Translations under genes and position numbers: made by a program
Shown here: positions 26,305-34,837 of the stretch, piece by piece
How the letters are laid out: each line of letters opens with the position of its first letter
Numbering within the stretch: the stretch's first letter is position 1
Notes under the pieces: model-generated
The model's input: the letters and a program-made list of their open reading frames with translations, nothing else
Told to the model about the DNA's origin: nothing
Databases searched by the model: none
Source of the DNA: Betaproteobacteria bacterium
GTDB taxonomy: Bacteria; Pseudomonadota; Gammaproteobacteria; Burkholderiales; Burkholderiaceae_E
DNA: 58,991 bases
Assembly (NCBI GenBank): GCA_018970865.1
Contig: JAGWVN010000010.1
Location: forward strand, 1 to 58,991
Direction of reading: 5' to 3'

Positions 26305-27054
26305 TCAGGAACGCGGCTCGGCGCCGCGCGAGGCGAGCGAGAGCCGGTGCAGGGTGATGCGCCGGATCTCGGCGCGCGAGGCGCCGATGTGCGCGCGGAT
26401 GAGCATCTCGACATCACCCGTGCGGCGCGCGAGCAGGGCGCCAAGGATCCTGGCGTGCTCCTCGTAGGCGGCGTGGATGCGATCGGGCTCGATGAAGTCG
26501 AGCCGGCGGATGATGCGGATGCGCTCGGTGAGGTCGCGGTGCGTGCGCAGCATCTCGCGATTGCCGGCGAGCTCGACCAGGGTGCTGTGCAGCCGCTCGT
26601 CCTCGCGAGCCACGGTCTGGCCGTCGAGGTTGCGCTGGCGCTTGGGCACGCGCCAGAAGGCGCACAGCGCGCCGAGGTCGGGCGCCGGGTCCATCGCGCA
26701 CAGCCGCCGCACCGCGATCAGCTCGATCTGGGTGCGGAAGTCGTAGAGATCCTCGTAGTAGCCGAGATCGAACGCCGGCACCTGCCAGCAGGCATGACCG
26801 CTCACCCGCTGCAGCGATCCCTCGCGCGCCAGCACATGCAGCGCGAAGCGCAGCGGCGTGCGCGACACGCCGAGCCGGTCGGCGAGCTCCTGCTCGGCGT
26901 AGCGCCGGCCGGGCGCCATGCGGAACTCGAAGATGTCGTCCTTCAGTCGTTCGTAGACCGTCTGCGCGAGCGTGGTCTTCTCGCGGTCGGCTGCGGCGGT
27001 CTGCACCAGATCGAGGCTGGGTGGCGCCGAACGGGGAGTCTTGTCCACCATCAT
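26305..27054 (-). CDS. GntR/FadR-family (FCD) transcriptional regulator
   Basis: 249-residue regulator. An N-terminal winged helix-turn-helix (about residues 27-95) has TVYERLKDDIFEFRMAPGRRYAEQELADRLGVSRTPLR, given here only as the typical GntR recognition region, and a C-terminal FCD all-helical ligand domain (about 100-235) with DFRTQIELIAVRRL and an HxxxH-like metal site HSTLVELAGN. FCD regulators usually sense carboxylic acids. It lies 13 bases upstream of the amidohydrolase and shares its transcript. A perfect palindrome just upstream (27072-27083) is a probable autoregulatory operator. Confidence 0.9.
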   Translation of the reverse strand: MMVDKTPRSAPPSLDLVQTAAADREKTTLAQTVYERLKDDIFEFRMAPGRRYAEQELADRLGVSRTPLRFALHVLAREGSLQRVSGHACWQVPAFDLGYYEDLYDFRTQIELIAVRRLCAMDPAPDLGALCAFWRVPKRQRNLDGQTVAREDERLHSTLVELAGNREMLRTHRDLTERIRIIRRLDFIEPDRIHAAYEEHARILGALLARRTGDVEMLIRAHIGASRAEIRRITLHRLSLASRGAEPRS

Positions 27055-27071
27055 GAGGAGTTGCGCACCAA

Positions 27072-27083
27072 TTGGGATCCCAA
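27072..27083. promoter_or_regulatory. Palindromic operator TTGGGATCCCAA for the GntR regulator
   Basis: Perfect 12-base palindrome centred 23 bases upstream of the GntR start codon, within ATTGGGATCCCAAAT. The GATC-centred form resembles operators of FCD-type GntR proteins. It probably controls the regulator-amidohydrolase transcript. Confidence 0.5.
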
Positions 27084-27303
27084 ATGGGTTCGAGCCAGGA
27101 GCCGACGAATGCCATGCAAGACTTGTGCCAGCGGGATCGCGGGCCGGGCATGGCGTGTCGCGGGCCGTGCCTGCCGTTCGTCGGCCGGAGGCCGCCGGTC
27201 GGGCGGCGTTCCGTTAGGGTCGATGCACTGCCCGCGGGCCGGTGATCACGCCGGGTCGGGTGTTCCGCGCGATCGCGCCCTCTCCTCCCGATACCGTCCC
27301 GCC

Positions 27304-28671
27304 ATGTCCGTTTCCGCTCGATCCTCCCGCGCCGGCGCCCGCCTGCGCTCGCCCTTCCTGATGCTCTCGGTCGCCCTGCTGGCTTGCGCCTGCGGCGGCG
27401 GCTCCTCCTCGGGCACCGCCGCGGGGGACACCGCCGCGGTGACCACCGACGGCCTCAAGGGCGGGTCAGTGCCCACGCCGGCGCCGGCGCCCACGCCCGT
27501 CAGCGCGCCTGCCCCGACGACTGCGCCGGTTCCGGCGCCGCCCCCGCCGGCTCCCGCCCCGGCGCCGGCTGCCAGCACGGCCACGCCGCTGTCGGTGGGG
27601 GCCTTGCTGTTCCGCGAGAAGTCGCTGTCGGCCAGCGGCCAGCTCGCCTGCGCCAGCTGCCATGACGAGGCCAGCGCGCATGCCGATCCCGCGGGCACCA
27701 CCCTGCCCCTGGGCGGCGTGAGCATGAGCGTGCAGGGTTTTCGCAGCAGCCCTTCGTTGCGCTATCTCGAGGACAACACCGCTTTCCGCTTCGGCGGCAA
27801 CGGCGCGCCTCGCGGCGGTTTCACCTGGGATGGCCGGGCCGACACCCGCGCCGCCCAGGCGGCAGGCCCGCTGCTGGCCGTCAACGAGATGGCCAATGCC
27901 GACATCGCTGCGGTGGCCGCCAGGGTTCGCTCGCTTGGCTATTTCAGCGACTTCGCCCGCGTCTTCGGTCTGGCCGCGGGCGCCGGCGATCAGGCGGTGT
28001 ACGACACCCTGCGCACCGCGCTGCAGACCTACCAGCAGCTCGATCCCGACTACCAGCGCTTCAACAGCCGCTTCGACCAGTTCCTCGACGGCAAGATCGC
28101 CCTCAGCGCCCAGGAGCAGCGCGGACTCGCGGTGTTCAACGACCCCGCCCGCGGCAACTGCAGCAGCTGCCACAGCAGCCAGACCGGCGGCGACGGCAGC
28201 CGGCCGCTGTTCACGAACTTCGGCTACTTCGCCCTGGGCGTGCCGCGCAACCCGGCCATCACGGCCAACGCCGATCCGGCCTTCTTCGACATGGGCCTGT
28301 GCGGCCCGAAGCGCACCGACCTCAGCGCCCGCACCGACCTGTGCGGCTTCTTCAAGGTGCCCACCCTGCGCAATGCGGCCCTGACCGCGCCCTACTTTCA
28401 CAACGGCGCGGTCGCCCGCCTGGAGGATGTGGTGCGCTTCTACGCCACCCGCGACAGCAACCCGGCCTGGTATCCGGCGGTGGCGCCCGGGGTGCTGCCC
28501 TACAACGACCTGCCGCCCACCCTGCGCGGCAATGTGCACCAGGGCGCGCCCTTCAACCGCGGGCGCGCGCCGCGGATCAGCCCGCAGGATGCCGACGATC
28601 TGGTGGCCTTCCTGCGCACCCTCACCGATGACCCGACGCTGCCGCCGGCCAGCCGCTTCGTGGGGCGATAG
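27304..28671 (+). CDS. Di-haem cytochrome c peroxidase/MauG-family lipoprotein
   Basis: 455-residue periplasmic protein of the bacterial di-haem peroxidase/MauG family. Two haem sites are visible: CASCH near residue 117 and CSSCH near residue 286. The N-terminus is a lipoprotein signal with lipobox LLAC (Cys 28, or Cys 30 in the same CAC) followed by Gly/Ser, so the enzyme is probably membrane-anchored. A Pro/Ala-rich tether (about residues 55-92) separates anchor and enzyme. C-terminal blocks FKVPTLRNAALTAPYFHNG and LRTLTDDP are typical of the family. It may reduce hydrogen peroxide or modify a protein; the electron donor is unknown. It stands alone, divergent from the GntR gene. Confidence 0.9.
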   Translation: MSVSARSSRAGARLRSPFLMLSVALLACACGGGSSSGTAAGDTAAVTTDGLKGGSVPTPAPAPTPVSAPAPTTAPVPAPPPPAPAPAPAASTATPLSVGALLFREKSLSASGQLACASCHDEASAHADPAGTTLPLGGVSMSVQGFRSSPSLRYLEDNTAFRFGGNGAPRGGFTWDGRADTRAAQAAGPLLAVNEMANADIAAVAARVRSLGYFSDFARVFGLAAGAGDQAVYDTLRTALQTYQQLDPDYQRFNSRFDQFLDGKIALSAQEQRGLAVFNDPARGNCSSCHSSQTGGDGSRPLFTNFGYFALGVPRNPAITANADPAFFDMGLCGPKRTDLSARTDLCGFFKVPTLRNAALTAPYFHNGAVARLEDVVRFYATRDSNPAWYPAVAPGVLPYNDLPPTLRGNVHQGAPFNRGRAPRISPQDADDLVAFLRTLTDDPTLPPASRFVGR

Positions 28672-28808
28672 GCGCGCGGGTCCGTGCCGGCCGATTCCCT
28701 CGCCTGCGAGCGCTGCCGCGCGGACGATTCCGCCCCCTGACGGCCGGCGAGCCTCTGCAATTCGGGACTCATAAACGCACCCACCGCGCGCAATGCAGCG
28801 GCTGATGC

Positions 28809-30119
28809 TCAGGCGTGTTCGGTTTTCTGATCGAAGCCCGGGTAGGCGAACGCCGAGGCGATCTTCCCGCAGTCCCGCTCGCTGACGCCCGCCGCGCGCG
28901 CCATCGGGTACCAGGAGCCGCGTACCTGCGCTTGCATCGCATCGACGATCGCACGCGCTTCGTCCGGATCGAGCAGGAAGCGGGCGCTTTGCGAGAGCAG
29001 GTTTTCGGCATTCGCGAACCGGCCCGCGTCGCCGCACTCCATCGACAGATCGCGCCGCTCCAGGCTGACCGGCACGGCAGGCGTCAAGTCATAGGCAGGC
29101 GAGAGGCTCCAGTCGGCAGCGCGCGCAAGGACCGCATGATTGCGCGGGTGATCATCGACATTGGAGATCAGCGCGTTGAAGCACATCCGTCGGAACAGCT
29201 CGGCGGTGCTTTGCCGGGGCTCAGCACACACGCGCCGTAGCTCTTCCGCGAGCAAGACATACGACCACTTGTCGCGGGACTGGTCGGTGTCCTCCGCGCG
29301 CAGCAGCGTCAGGGCGCTCACCATGCGGGCGCGCCGGTAGCCTGCATCGGTCTTTTCGCGGTCGAAGCGCTTGACCAGAAGGACATCGCGCCCGGCGACT
29401 TCGACAACCCGGCTTTCCGCCGTGACGAGACCGCAAGCCCTTGCGAGGGTCAGCATGGCGTGTTCGACCCGCGCGTTGTTCCAGCCGTCGTCCGGCCTGT
29501 TGAACTTCGCGATCCAGAGCCCGTCGTCGTCTTCGACCACGGCCTTGGGGCGCGCGCCGCCCATCGACGTGCCGATCACCATCAGATTCCCGACCTGATC
29601 GTGATCAGCATCGGCAACGCCGTCACCGCCGCCAGCACCACCGGCGGCGGGCTGATCCTCATCGGCCACGATGGCATCGGCGATGGCCTGCACCGTTGCC
29701 AGATCGAGTGTCCGGTTGAAGGTGCGCTTGGGTGCGGGGGGCGTCTGGTGGAGCCCGAAGCCGAGCGCGCCCGCCCGGTCATCGGGCGAGTACAGCAGGT
29801 AGTCCATCTCACCGGGTTGCGCCCTGCCAAGATGCCGCTGGATGACCCGGCGGCCCCAGTAGTCCGGACTCGCATCGCGCAGCGCGCCGAAGACGCCCTC
29901 CATCGACGCGGTTGCATAGGTTCGCGGTGCCAGCTTCAGCTCGACTGGGTCGATCGCCACGGCATTGGGCCGCTCAAGGTAGCTGCGTCCGTAGACAAAG
30001 CGCCCCTCGGGTACGCCCCGTCGGTCAACGGAAAGCGCGAAGCGCCCCGCCGTGACGGGCTCGGTCTCTCCGGGCAGCGTGATGTAGACGAAGCACTCGC
30101 CCGGCGCTTCAGAAGTCAT
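28809..30119 (-). CDS. hipA: HipA-family toxin kinase
   Basis: 436-residue serine/threonine kinase of the HipA family; E. coli HipA phosphorylates glutamyl-tRNA synthetase and induces dormancy. HipA blocks are complete: the P-loop-like TSMGGARPKAVV near residue 185, WIAKFNRPDD, the catalytic NVDDHPRNHAVL near 318-330 and the metal site LSPAYDLTP near 340. No residue needed for kinase activity seems missing. It starts 11 bases inside the hipB gene and so is translationally coupled. HipA of this branch may have a different target from E. coli. It ends convergently with the peroxidase gene. Confidence 0.9.
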   Translation of the reverse strand: MTSEAPGECFVYITLPGETEPVTAGRFALSVDRRGVPEGRFVYGRSYLERPNAVAIDPVELKLAPRTYATASMEGVFGALRDASPDYWGRRVIQRHLGRAQPGEMDYLLYSPDDRAGALGFGLHQTPPAPKRTFNRTLDLATVQAIADAIVADEDQPAAGGAGGGDGVADADHDQVGNLMVIGTSMGGARPKAVVEDDDGLWIAKFNRPDDGWNNARVEHAMLTLARACGLVTAESRVVEVAGRDVLLVKRFDREKTDAGYRRARMVSALTLLRAEDTDQSRDKWSYVLLAEELRRVCAEPRQSTAELFRRMCFNALISNVDDHPRNHAVLARAADWSLSPAYDLTPAVPVSLERRDLSMECGDAGRFANAENLLSQSARFLLDPDEARAIVDAMQAQVRGSWYPMARAAGVSERDCGKIASAFAYPGFDQKTEHA

Positions 30120-30450
30120 TGCTCAGCTCCGTCTTCGGACGGGCGCGGCTCCGTTCGCGCGAAAGCGCCAGGGTCTGTCCTTCCTGATCCCTTTCCGGCG
30201 TGGCGACAAGATCAAGCTGATCAAGCAGGTCGAGCGCCCAGAGGAGCGCCGCATAGACGGCGATGCCGGTCGAGGGCTTGCCCTTCTCGGCGTCGGCGAC
30301 GGCACGCTCGCCGGTGCCGATCTTCTCGGCCATCTCGCCGATGGTGAGGTTGCGCCGCAGCCGCGCCGTGCGCAGGTTCGCACCCAGCCCTTTCAGCGTC
30401 TTTTCGACGGCGTAGGGCGGCGCAGTGAGCAGTTTGTTGCGGGCCGTCAT
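30109..30450 (-). CDS. hipB: HipB-like HTH antitoxin
   Basis: 113-residue DNA-binding antitoxin. A Cro/C1-type helix-turn-helix lies at about residues 25-65 (LRTARLRRNLTIGEMAEKIG; TGERAVADAEKGKP). The tail after residue 80 is hydrophilic and probably contacts HipA. ATG 30450 has AGGTG nearby; an upstream frame to 30513 is possible but lies inside the leader. HipB normally binds HipA and its own operators; two palindromes with TGCTCTT half-sites lie 70-115 bases upstream and fit this. Confidence 0.85.
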   Translation of the reverse strand: MTARNKLLTAPPYAVEKTLKGLGANLRTARLRRNLTIGEMAEKIGTGERAVADAEKGKPSTGIAVYAALLWALDLLDQLDLVATPERDQEGQTLALSRERSRARPKTELSNDF

Positions 30451-30520
30451 CGAAGCACCTCTGTCAGTGTTCCTGTCTCCTTGATCAGTACCATGGCGGG
30501 AGGTGGAGTTCAAGGAAAAA

Positions 30521-30534
30521 TGCTCTTAAGAGCA
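30521..30534. promoter_or_regulatory. hip operator 1 (TGCTCTTAAGAGCA)
   Basis: Perfect 14-base palindrome upstream of hipB. It shares 13 of 14 bases with the second element at 30552-30565; the two centres are 31 bases apart, about three helical turns. It would lie just downstream of the predicted hip transcription start. Confidence 0.6.
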
Positions 30535-30545
30535 CTCTAACCCAT

Positions 30546-30551
30546 ATAATA
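30546..30551 (-). promoter_or_regulatory. Putative hipBA -10 box TATTAT
   Basis: A-T-rich -10-like hexamer on the minus strand, located between the two hip operators. A start about 30539 would put operator 1 at +5 to +18 and operator 2 in the spacer, so HipB binding would block it. The same bases read TATAAT (30545-30550) on the plus strand and may also serve a rightward promoter towards prfC. The -35 side is weak. Confidence 0.4.
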
Positions 30552-30565
30552 TGCTCTTGAGAGCA
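30552..30565. promoter_or_regulatory. hip operator 2 (TGCTCTTGAGAGCA)
   Basis: Near-perfect 14-base palindrome (one central mismatch to full symmetry) and copy of operator 1. It is spaced for binding of a second HipB dimer on the same helix face. Confidence 0.6.
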
Positions 30566-30581
30566 AATAATAGTAATCTTG

Positions 30582-30590
30582 TGCTAGAAT
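30582..30590 (+). promoter_or_regulatory. Extended -10 promoter TGCTAGAAT for prfC
   Basis: TGnTAnAAT-type extended -10 motif, 126 bases before the prfC start codon. It would give a leader of about 118 nucleotides that contains a stem-loop and a direct repeat. No -35 is needed for extended -10 promoters, and none is obvious. Confidence 0.4.
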
Positions 30591-30607
30591 CTCCATCGTG
30601 GGGAGTC

Positions 30608-30635
30608 CTCAGGAGCAGGGGTTTCCCAGCCTGAG
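30608..30635 (+). other. Stem-loop in the prfC leader
   Basis: CTCAGG pairs with CCTGAG, and an inner GGG pairs with CCC around TTT. The hairpin lies in the untranslated leader of prfC, about 80 bases before the start codon. I do not recognise it as a known riboswitch or terminator. Confidence 0.4.
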
Positions 30636-30677
30636 AAGAGAAGGCCGGCGTGCCGCCGCTATGGGCACCTTCAGAAA

Positions 30678-30699
30678 TGCGTACATAGCTGCGTACATA
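30678..30699 (+). repeat. Direct repeat TGCGTACATA x2 before prfC
   Basis: Two exact copies of a ten-base sequence, period 12, 17 bases upstream of the prfC start codon. Each copy contains GTAC. No function is recognised. Confidence 0.5.
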
Positions 30700-30715
30700 A
30701 CGGGGTTCTTGGGTG

Positions 30716-32320
<1,605 letters not shown>

Positions 32321-32418
32321 GCGCGCCGGCCCTGATTCGGCGTGACGCCGCAGGCCGCGCGCGGCGATGCTGGCGCGACCGCTTCACGGCCATCACCGCG
32401 CATCGCGCAGAGAACGCC

Positions 32419-33345
32419 ATGACCGACTGCATCCTCCATCACTACGACTTCTCCAACTTCGCCGAGAAGGCGCGTCTCGCGCTGGGTTTCAAGGGCCTTG
32501 CCTGGGGCGCGGTCACCATCCCGCCGGTGGCGCCCAAGCCCGATCTGGTGGCGCTCACCGGCGGTTATCGGCGCACGCCGGTGCTGCAGACCGGCGCCGA
32601 CATCTGGTGCGACACCCGCCTCATCGTGCGCGAGCTGGAGCGGCGTCACCCGCAGCCGCCGCTGCTGCCGCCGGCGCTCGCCGCCCAGGCCGAGGCCATC
32701 GCCTTCTGGGCCGAGAACCGGCTGATGCGCCCGATCACGCTCTATGCCTCGGGCATGAATGGCGATGTGCTGCCGCCGGGCCTGCAGGCCGACCGCTCGG
32801 CCATGCGCGGCCTGCCCGCGCCCGACGAGGCCACGATGCTGCGCGCGGCGCGCCGCAACGCGCCGCTGGCCCGCGCGCAGATTCCGCAGATCGAGGCCAT
32901 GCTCGCCGATGGCCGCCCCTGGATCCTGGGCGCGCAGCCCACGGTGGCCGACCTCGCGGTGTATCACCCGCTGTGGTTCCTCACCGCGCGCACCCAGCGG
33001 CTCGCCTTCGAGCTCTCGGGCTTTTCGCGCCTGGCCGACTGGATGCAGCGGGTGCGCGCGATCGGCCACGGCCGGCCGCAGCCGATGCCGGCGCAAGAGG
33101 CCATCGCCGTGGCCCGCGCCGCCACGCCCGCGCCGCTGCCGCCTTCGGCCGCGCAGCCCGAGGACCCGCCCCTGGGCAGCCCGGTGCGGGTGCGCGCCGA
33201 CGACAATGGCCAGGAGATCACCCAGGGTGAGCTCGTTCACCTGGCCGCCGACGAGATCGCGCTGCGTCGCGTGGATGAGCGCGCCGGCGAGGTGGTGGTG
33301 CACTTCCCCAGGCTGGGCTACGACCTGCGTCCGGCCCGGGGGTGA
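32419..33345 (+). CDS. Glutathione S-transferase family protein with C-terminal extension
   Basis: GST-fold protein of 308 residues from ATG 32419. The N-terminal domain (HHYDFSNFAEKARLALGFKGL) has the Ser/Tyr-type glutathione site region and GYRRTPVLQTGADIWCDTRL with the cis-Pro. The helical domain runs to about residue 225. An extra C-terminal region (about 235-308) rich in Pro and Ala leads into a small beta domain (GSPVRVRADDNGQEITQGELV), not part of ordinary GSTs. The function of the fusion is not recognised. It converges on the SDR gene with nine bases between. Confidence 0.85.
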   Translation: MTDCILHHYDFSNFAEKARLALGFKGLAWGAVTIPPVAPKPDLVALTGGYRRTPVLQTGADIWCDTRLIVRELERRHPQPPLLPPALAAQAEAIAFWAENRLMRPITLYASGMNGDVLPPGLQADRSAMRGLPAPDEATMLRAARRNAPLARAQIPQIEAMLADGRPWILGAQPTVADLAVYHPLWFLTARTQRLAFELSGFSRLADWMQRVRAIGHGRPQPMPAQEAIAVARAATPAPLPPSAAQPEDPPLGSPVRVRADDNGQEITQGELVHLAADEIALRRVDERAGEVVVHFPRLGYDLRPARG

Positions 33346-33354
33346 GGCAGCCGC

Positions 33355-34077
33355 TCAGAGGTGCCGCGTCAGGCCGCCGTCCACCCGCAGGTTCTGGCCG
33401 GTGATGTAGCCGCCACCCTCGCCCGACAGGAACACGGCGGTGCGGGCGATCTCGTCCACCCGGCCGTAGCGGCCCAGCGGGATGCGGGCGCGCCGCTCGG
33501 CGGTCTCGGGCAGGCTGTCGATGAAGCCCGGCAGCAGGTTGTTCATGCGGATGCCCGAGGCCGCATGCTGATCGGCAAAGAGCTTGGCGAAGTGCGCCAG
33601 CGCCGCGCGCAGCGTGCCGCTCACCGGGAACAGCGGGTCGGGCTCGAGGGCCGCGTAGGTGCTGATGTTCAGGATCGAGCCGCCGCCCTGCGCGCTCATC
33701 ACCGGCACCAGCAGCCGGGCCATGCGGATCACCGGCATCAGGATGACATCGAGACCCTTGTGCCAGTCGGCATCGGCGATCTCGAGCAGCTTGCCCTTGG
33801 GCGGATGCGGCGAGGAGCACACCGCGGCGTCGATGCGGCCGAAAGCGTCGAGCGTGGCCTGCACCGCGCGCTGCAGGTCGTCGGCCTGCAGCACGCTGCC
33901 GGTGATGCCGACCCCGCCCAGCTCGCGGCCCAGCGCCTCGCCGCGGCCGCTCGAGGACATCACCGCCACCTGCCAGCCCTGCGCGGCGAACTCGCGCGCG
34001 CAGGCCGCGCCCATGCCGCTGCCGGCGGCGGTGATCAGGGCCACGCGCCGTGCCGGCGCGCCTGCGGGTGTGCTCAT
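33355..34077 (-). CDS. SDR-fold protein with altered active site
   Basis: 240-residue short-chain dehydrogenase/reductase homologue, last gene of the six-gene minus-strand cluster. The nucleotide site is ITAAGSGMGAA near residue 15, and the N-terminal and C-terminal SDR blocks (RIDAAVCSSPH, GQNLRVDGGLTRH) are present. The Ser of the tetrad remains (ILNIST), but the YxxxK position reads S-G-T-L-R within FPVSGTLRAALAHF, so the Tyr and Lys are replaced. This form recurs in a subset of SDR annotated in catabolic operons, so the fold may bind a substrate or use a different mechanism. Confidence 0.85.
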   Translation of the reverse strand: MSTPAGAPARRVALITAAGSGMGAACAREFAAQGWQVAVMSSSGRGEALGRELGGVGITGSVLQADDLQRAVQATLDAFGRIDAAVCSSPHPPKGKLLEIADADWHKGLDVILMPVIRMARLLVPVMSAQGGGSILNISTYAALEPDPLFPVSGTLRAALAHFAKLFADQHAASGIRMNNLLPGFIDSLPETAERRARIPLGRYGRVDEIARTAVFLSGEGGGYITGQNLRVDGGLTRHL

Positions 34078-34113
34078 GCGGAGGCCTCCGGGTGTTGTTG
34101 CGTCTGGCTGCGA

Positions 34114-34782
34114 TCAGCCGACATGGGTGGCCAGGAACTGCAGGCTGCGCTGGCGCGCGAGCGTGGCGCTGGCCGCGTCGTAGGAGCCGCGCTGGTCGCA
34201 GTTGAAGCCGTGGTCGGCCGGATAGACATGGGTGACCGCCTGCGGGTGCGCGGCGGCGATCTCGCGCGCCTGCGCGATGGTGGGCGAGCGGTCGCGTTCG
34301 GCGAACTGGAACATCACCGGGCACATCGGCTGCGCGGCGATGTTGGCGTGGATGCCGCCGCCGTAGTACGGGATCGAGCAGGCCAGGCCGGCGATGCGCG
34401 AGGCCGCCACCCAGGCCACCGTGCCGCCCCAGCAGTAGCCGGTGATGCCCGCCTTGCCGGCGCCGGCCACATGGGCGAGGCAGGCCTGCACATCGAGCAT
34501 GGCGCCGTCCATCGAGGCCTTCTGCATCAGCGCGATGCCGGTCTGGATGTCCTCGGGGCTGTAGCCGGTCTCGAAGCCGCGCTGCACGCGGTCGAACAGC
34601 GCCGGCGCGATCGCGAGATAGCCGTCGGCGGCATAGCCGTCGGTGACCGCGCGGATGTGGCTGTTCACGCCGAAGATCTCCTGCACCACCACCAGCGCGC
34701 CGCGCGGCGTGCCGGCGGGCTGCGCCACCCAGGCCTGGAAGCGGTGGCCGTCAGCGGCGGTGAGTTCGATGAAGTGTCCCAT
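34114..34782 (-). CDS. Dienelactone hydrolase family protein
   Basis: 222-residue alpha/beta hydrolase of the dienelactone hydrolase family, which opens lactone rings in aromatic-acid degradation. The unusual Cys-based triad can be located: Glu 35 in QEIFG, nucleophile Cys 117 in GYCWGG, Asp 164 in AERDRSP, and His 191 in ADHGFN. Start ATG 34782 is preceded by GGAGACACTGC-type bases on the minus strand. It lies 55 bases after the FolE-like gene and 36 before the SDR in one transcriptional direction. Confidence 0.92.
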   Translation of the reverse strand: MGHFIELTAADGHRFQAWVAQPAGTPRGALVVVQEIFGVNSHIRAVTDGYAADGYLAIAPALFDRVQRGFETGYSPEDIQTGIALMQKASMDGAMLDVQACLAHVAGAGKAGITGYCWGGTVAWVAASRIAGLACSIPYYGGGIHANIAAQPMCPVMFQFAERDRSPTIAQAREIAAAHPQAVTHVYPADHGFNCDQRGSYDAASATLARQRSLQFLATHVG

Positions 34783-34837
34783 GCAGTGTCTCCTGGCCGC
34801 GCGGGCGGCGATCGGTGGGGTGGTGGCGCGACGCGGC

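Noticed and set aside
27472-27580. Short repeated GCGCC/CCGGC units resembling a tandem repeat array
   Set aside because: They code the Pro/Ala tether of the peroxidase-like lipoprotein and are irregular; not a CRISPR or VNTR array.
25930-28671. A 913-codon open frame on the plus strand across the amidohydrolase and GntR region into the peroxidase gene
   Set aside because: Only the last 455 codons are real. The first half is antisense to two recognised genes and has the composition of a GC-rich shadow frame.
28672-28808. Possible small gene on the minus strand at the hipA/peroxidase convergence
   Set aside because: The frame continues into the peroxidase antisense, has no ribosome-binding site and no recognisable domain.
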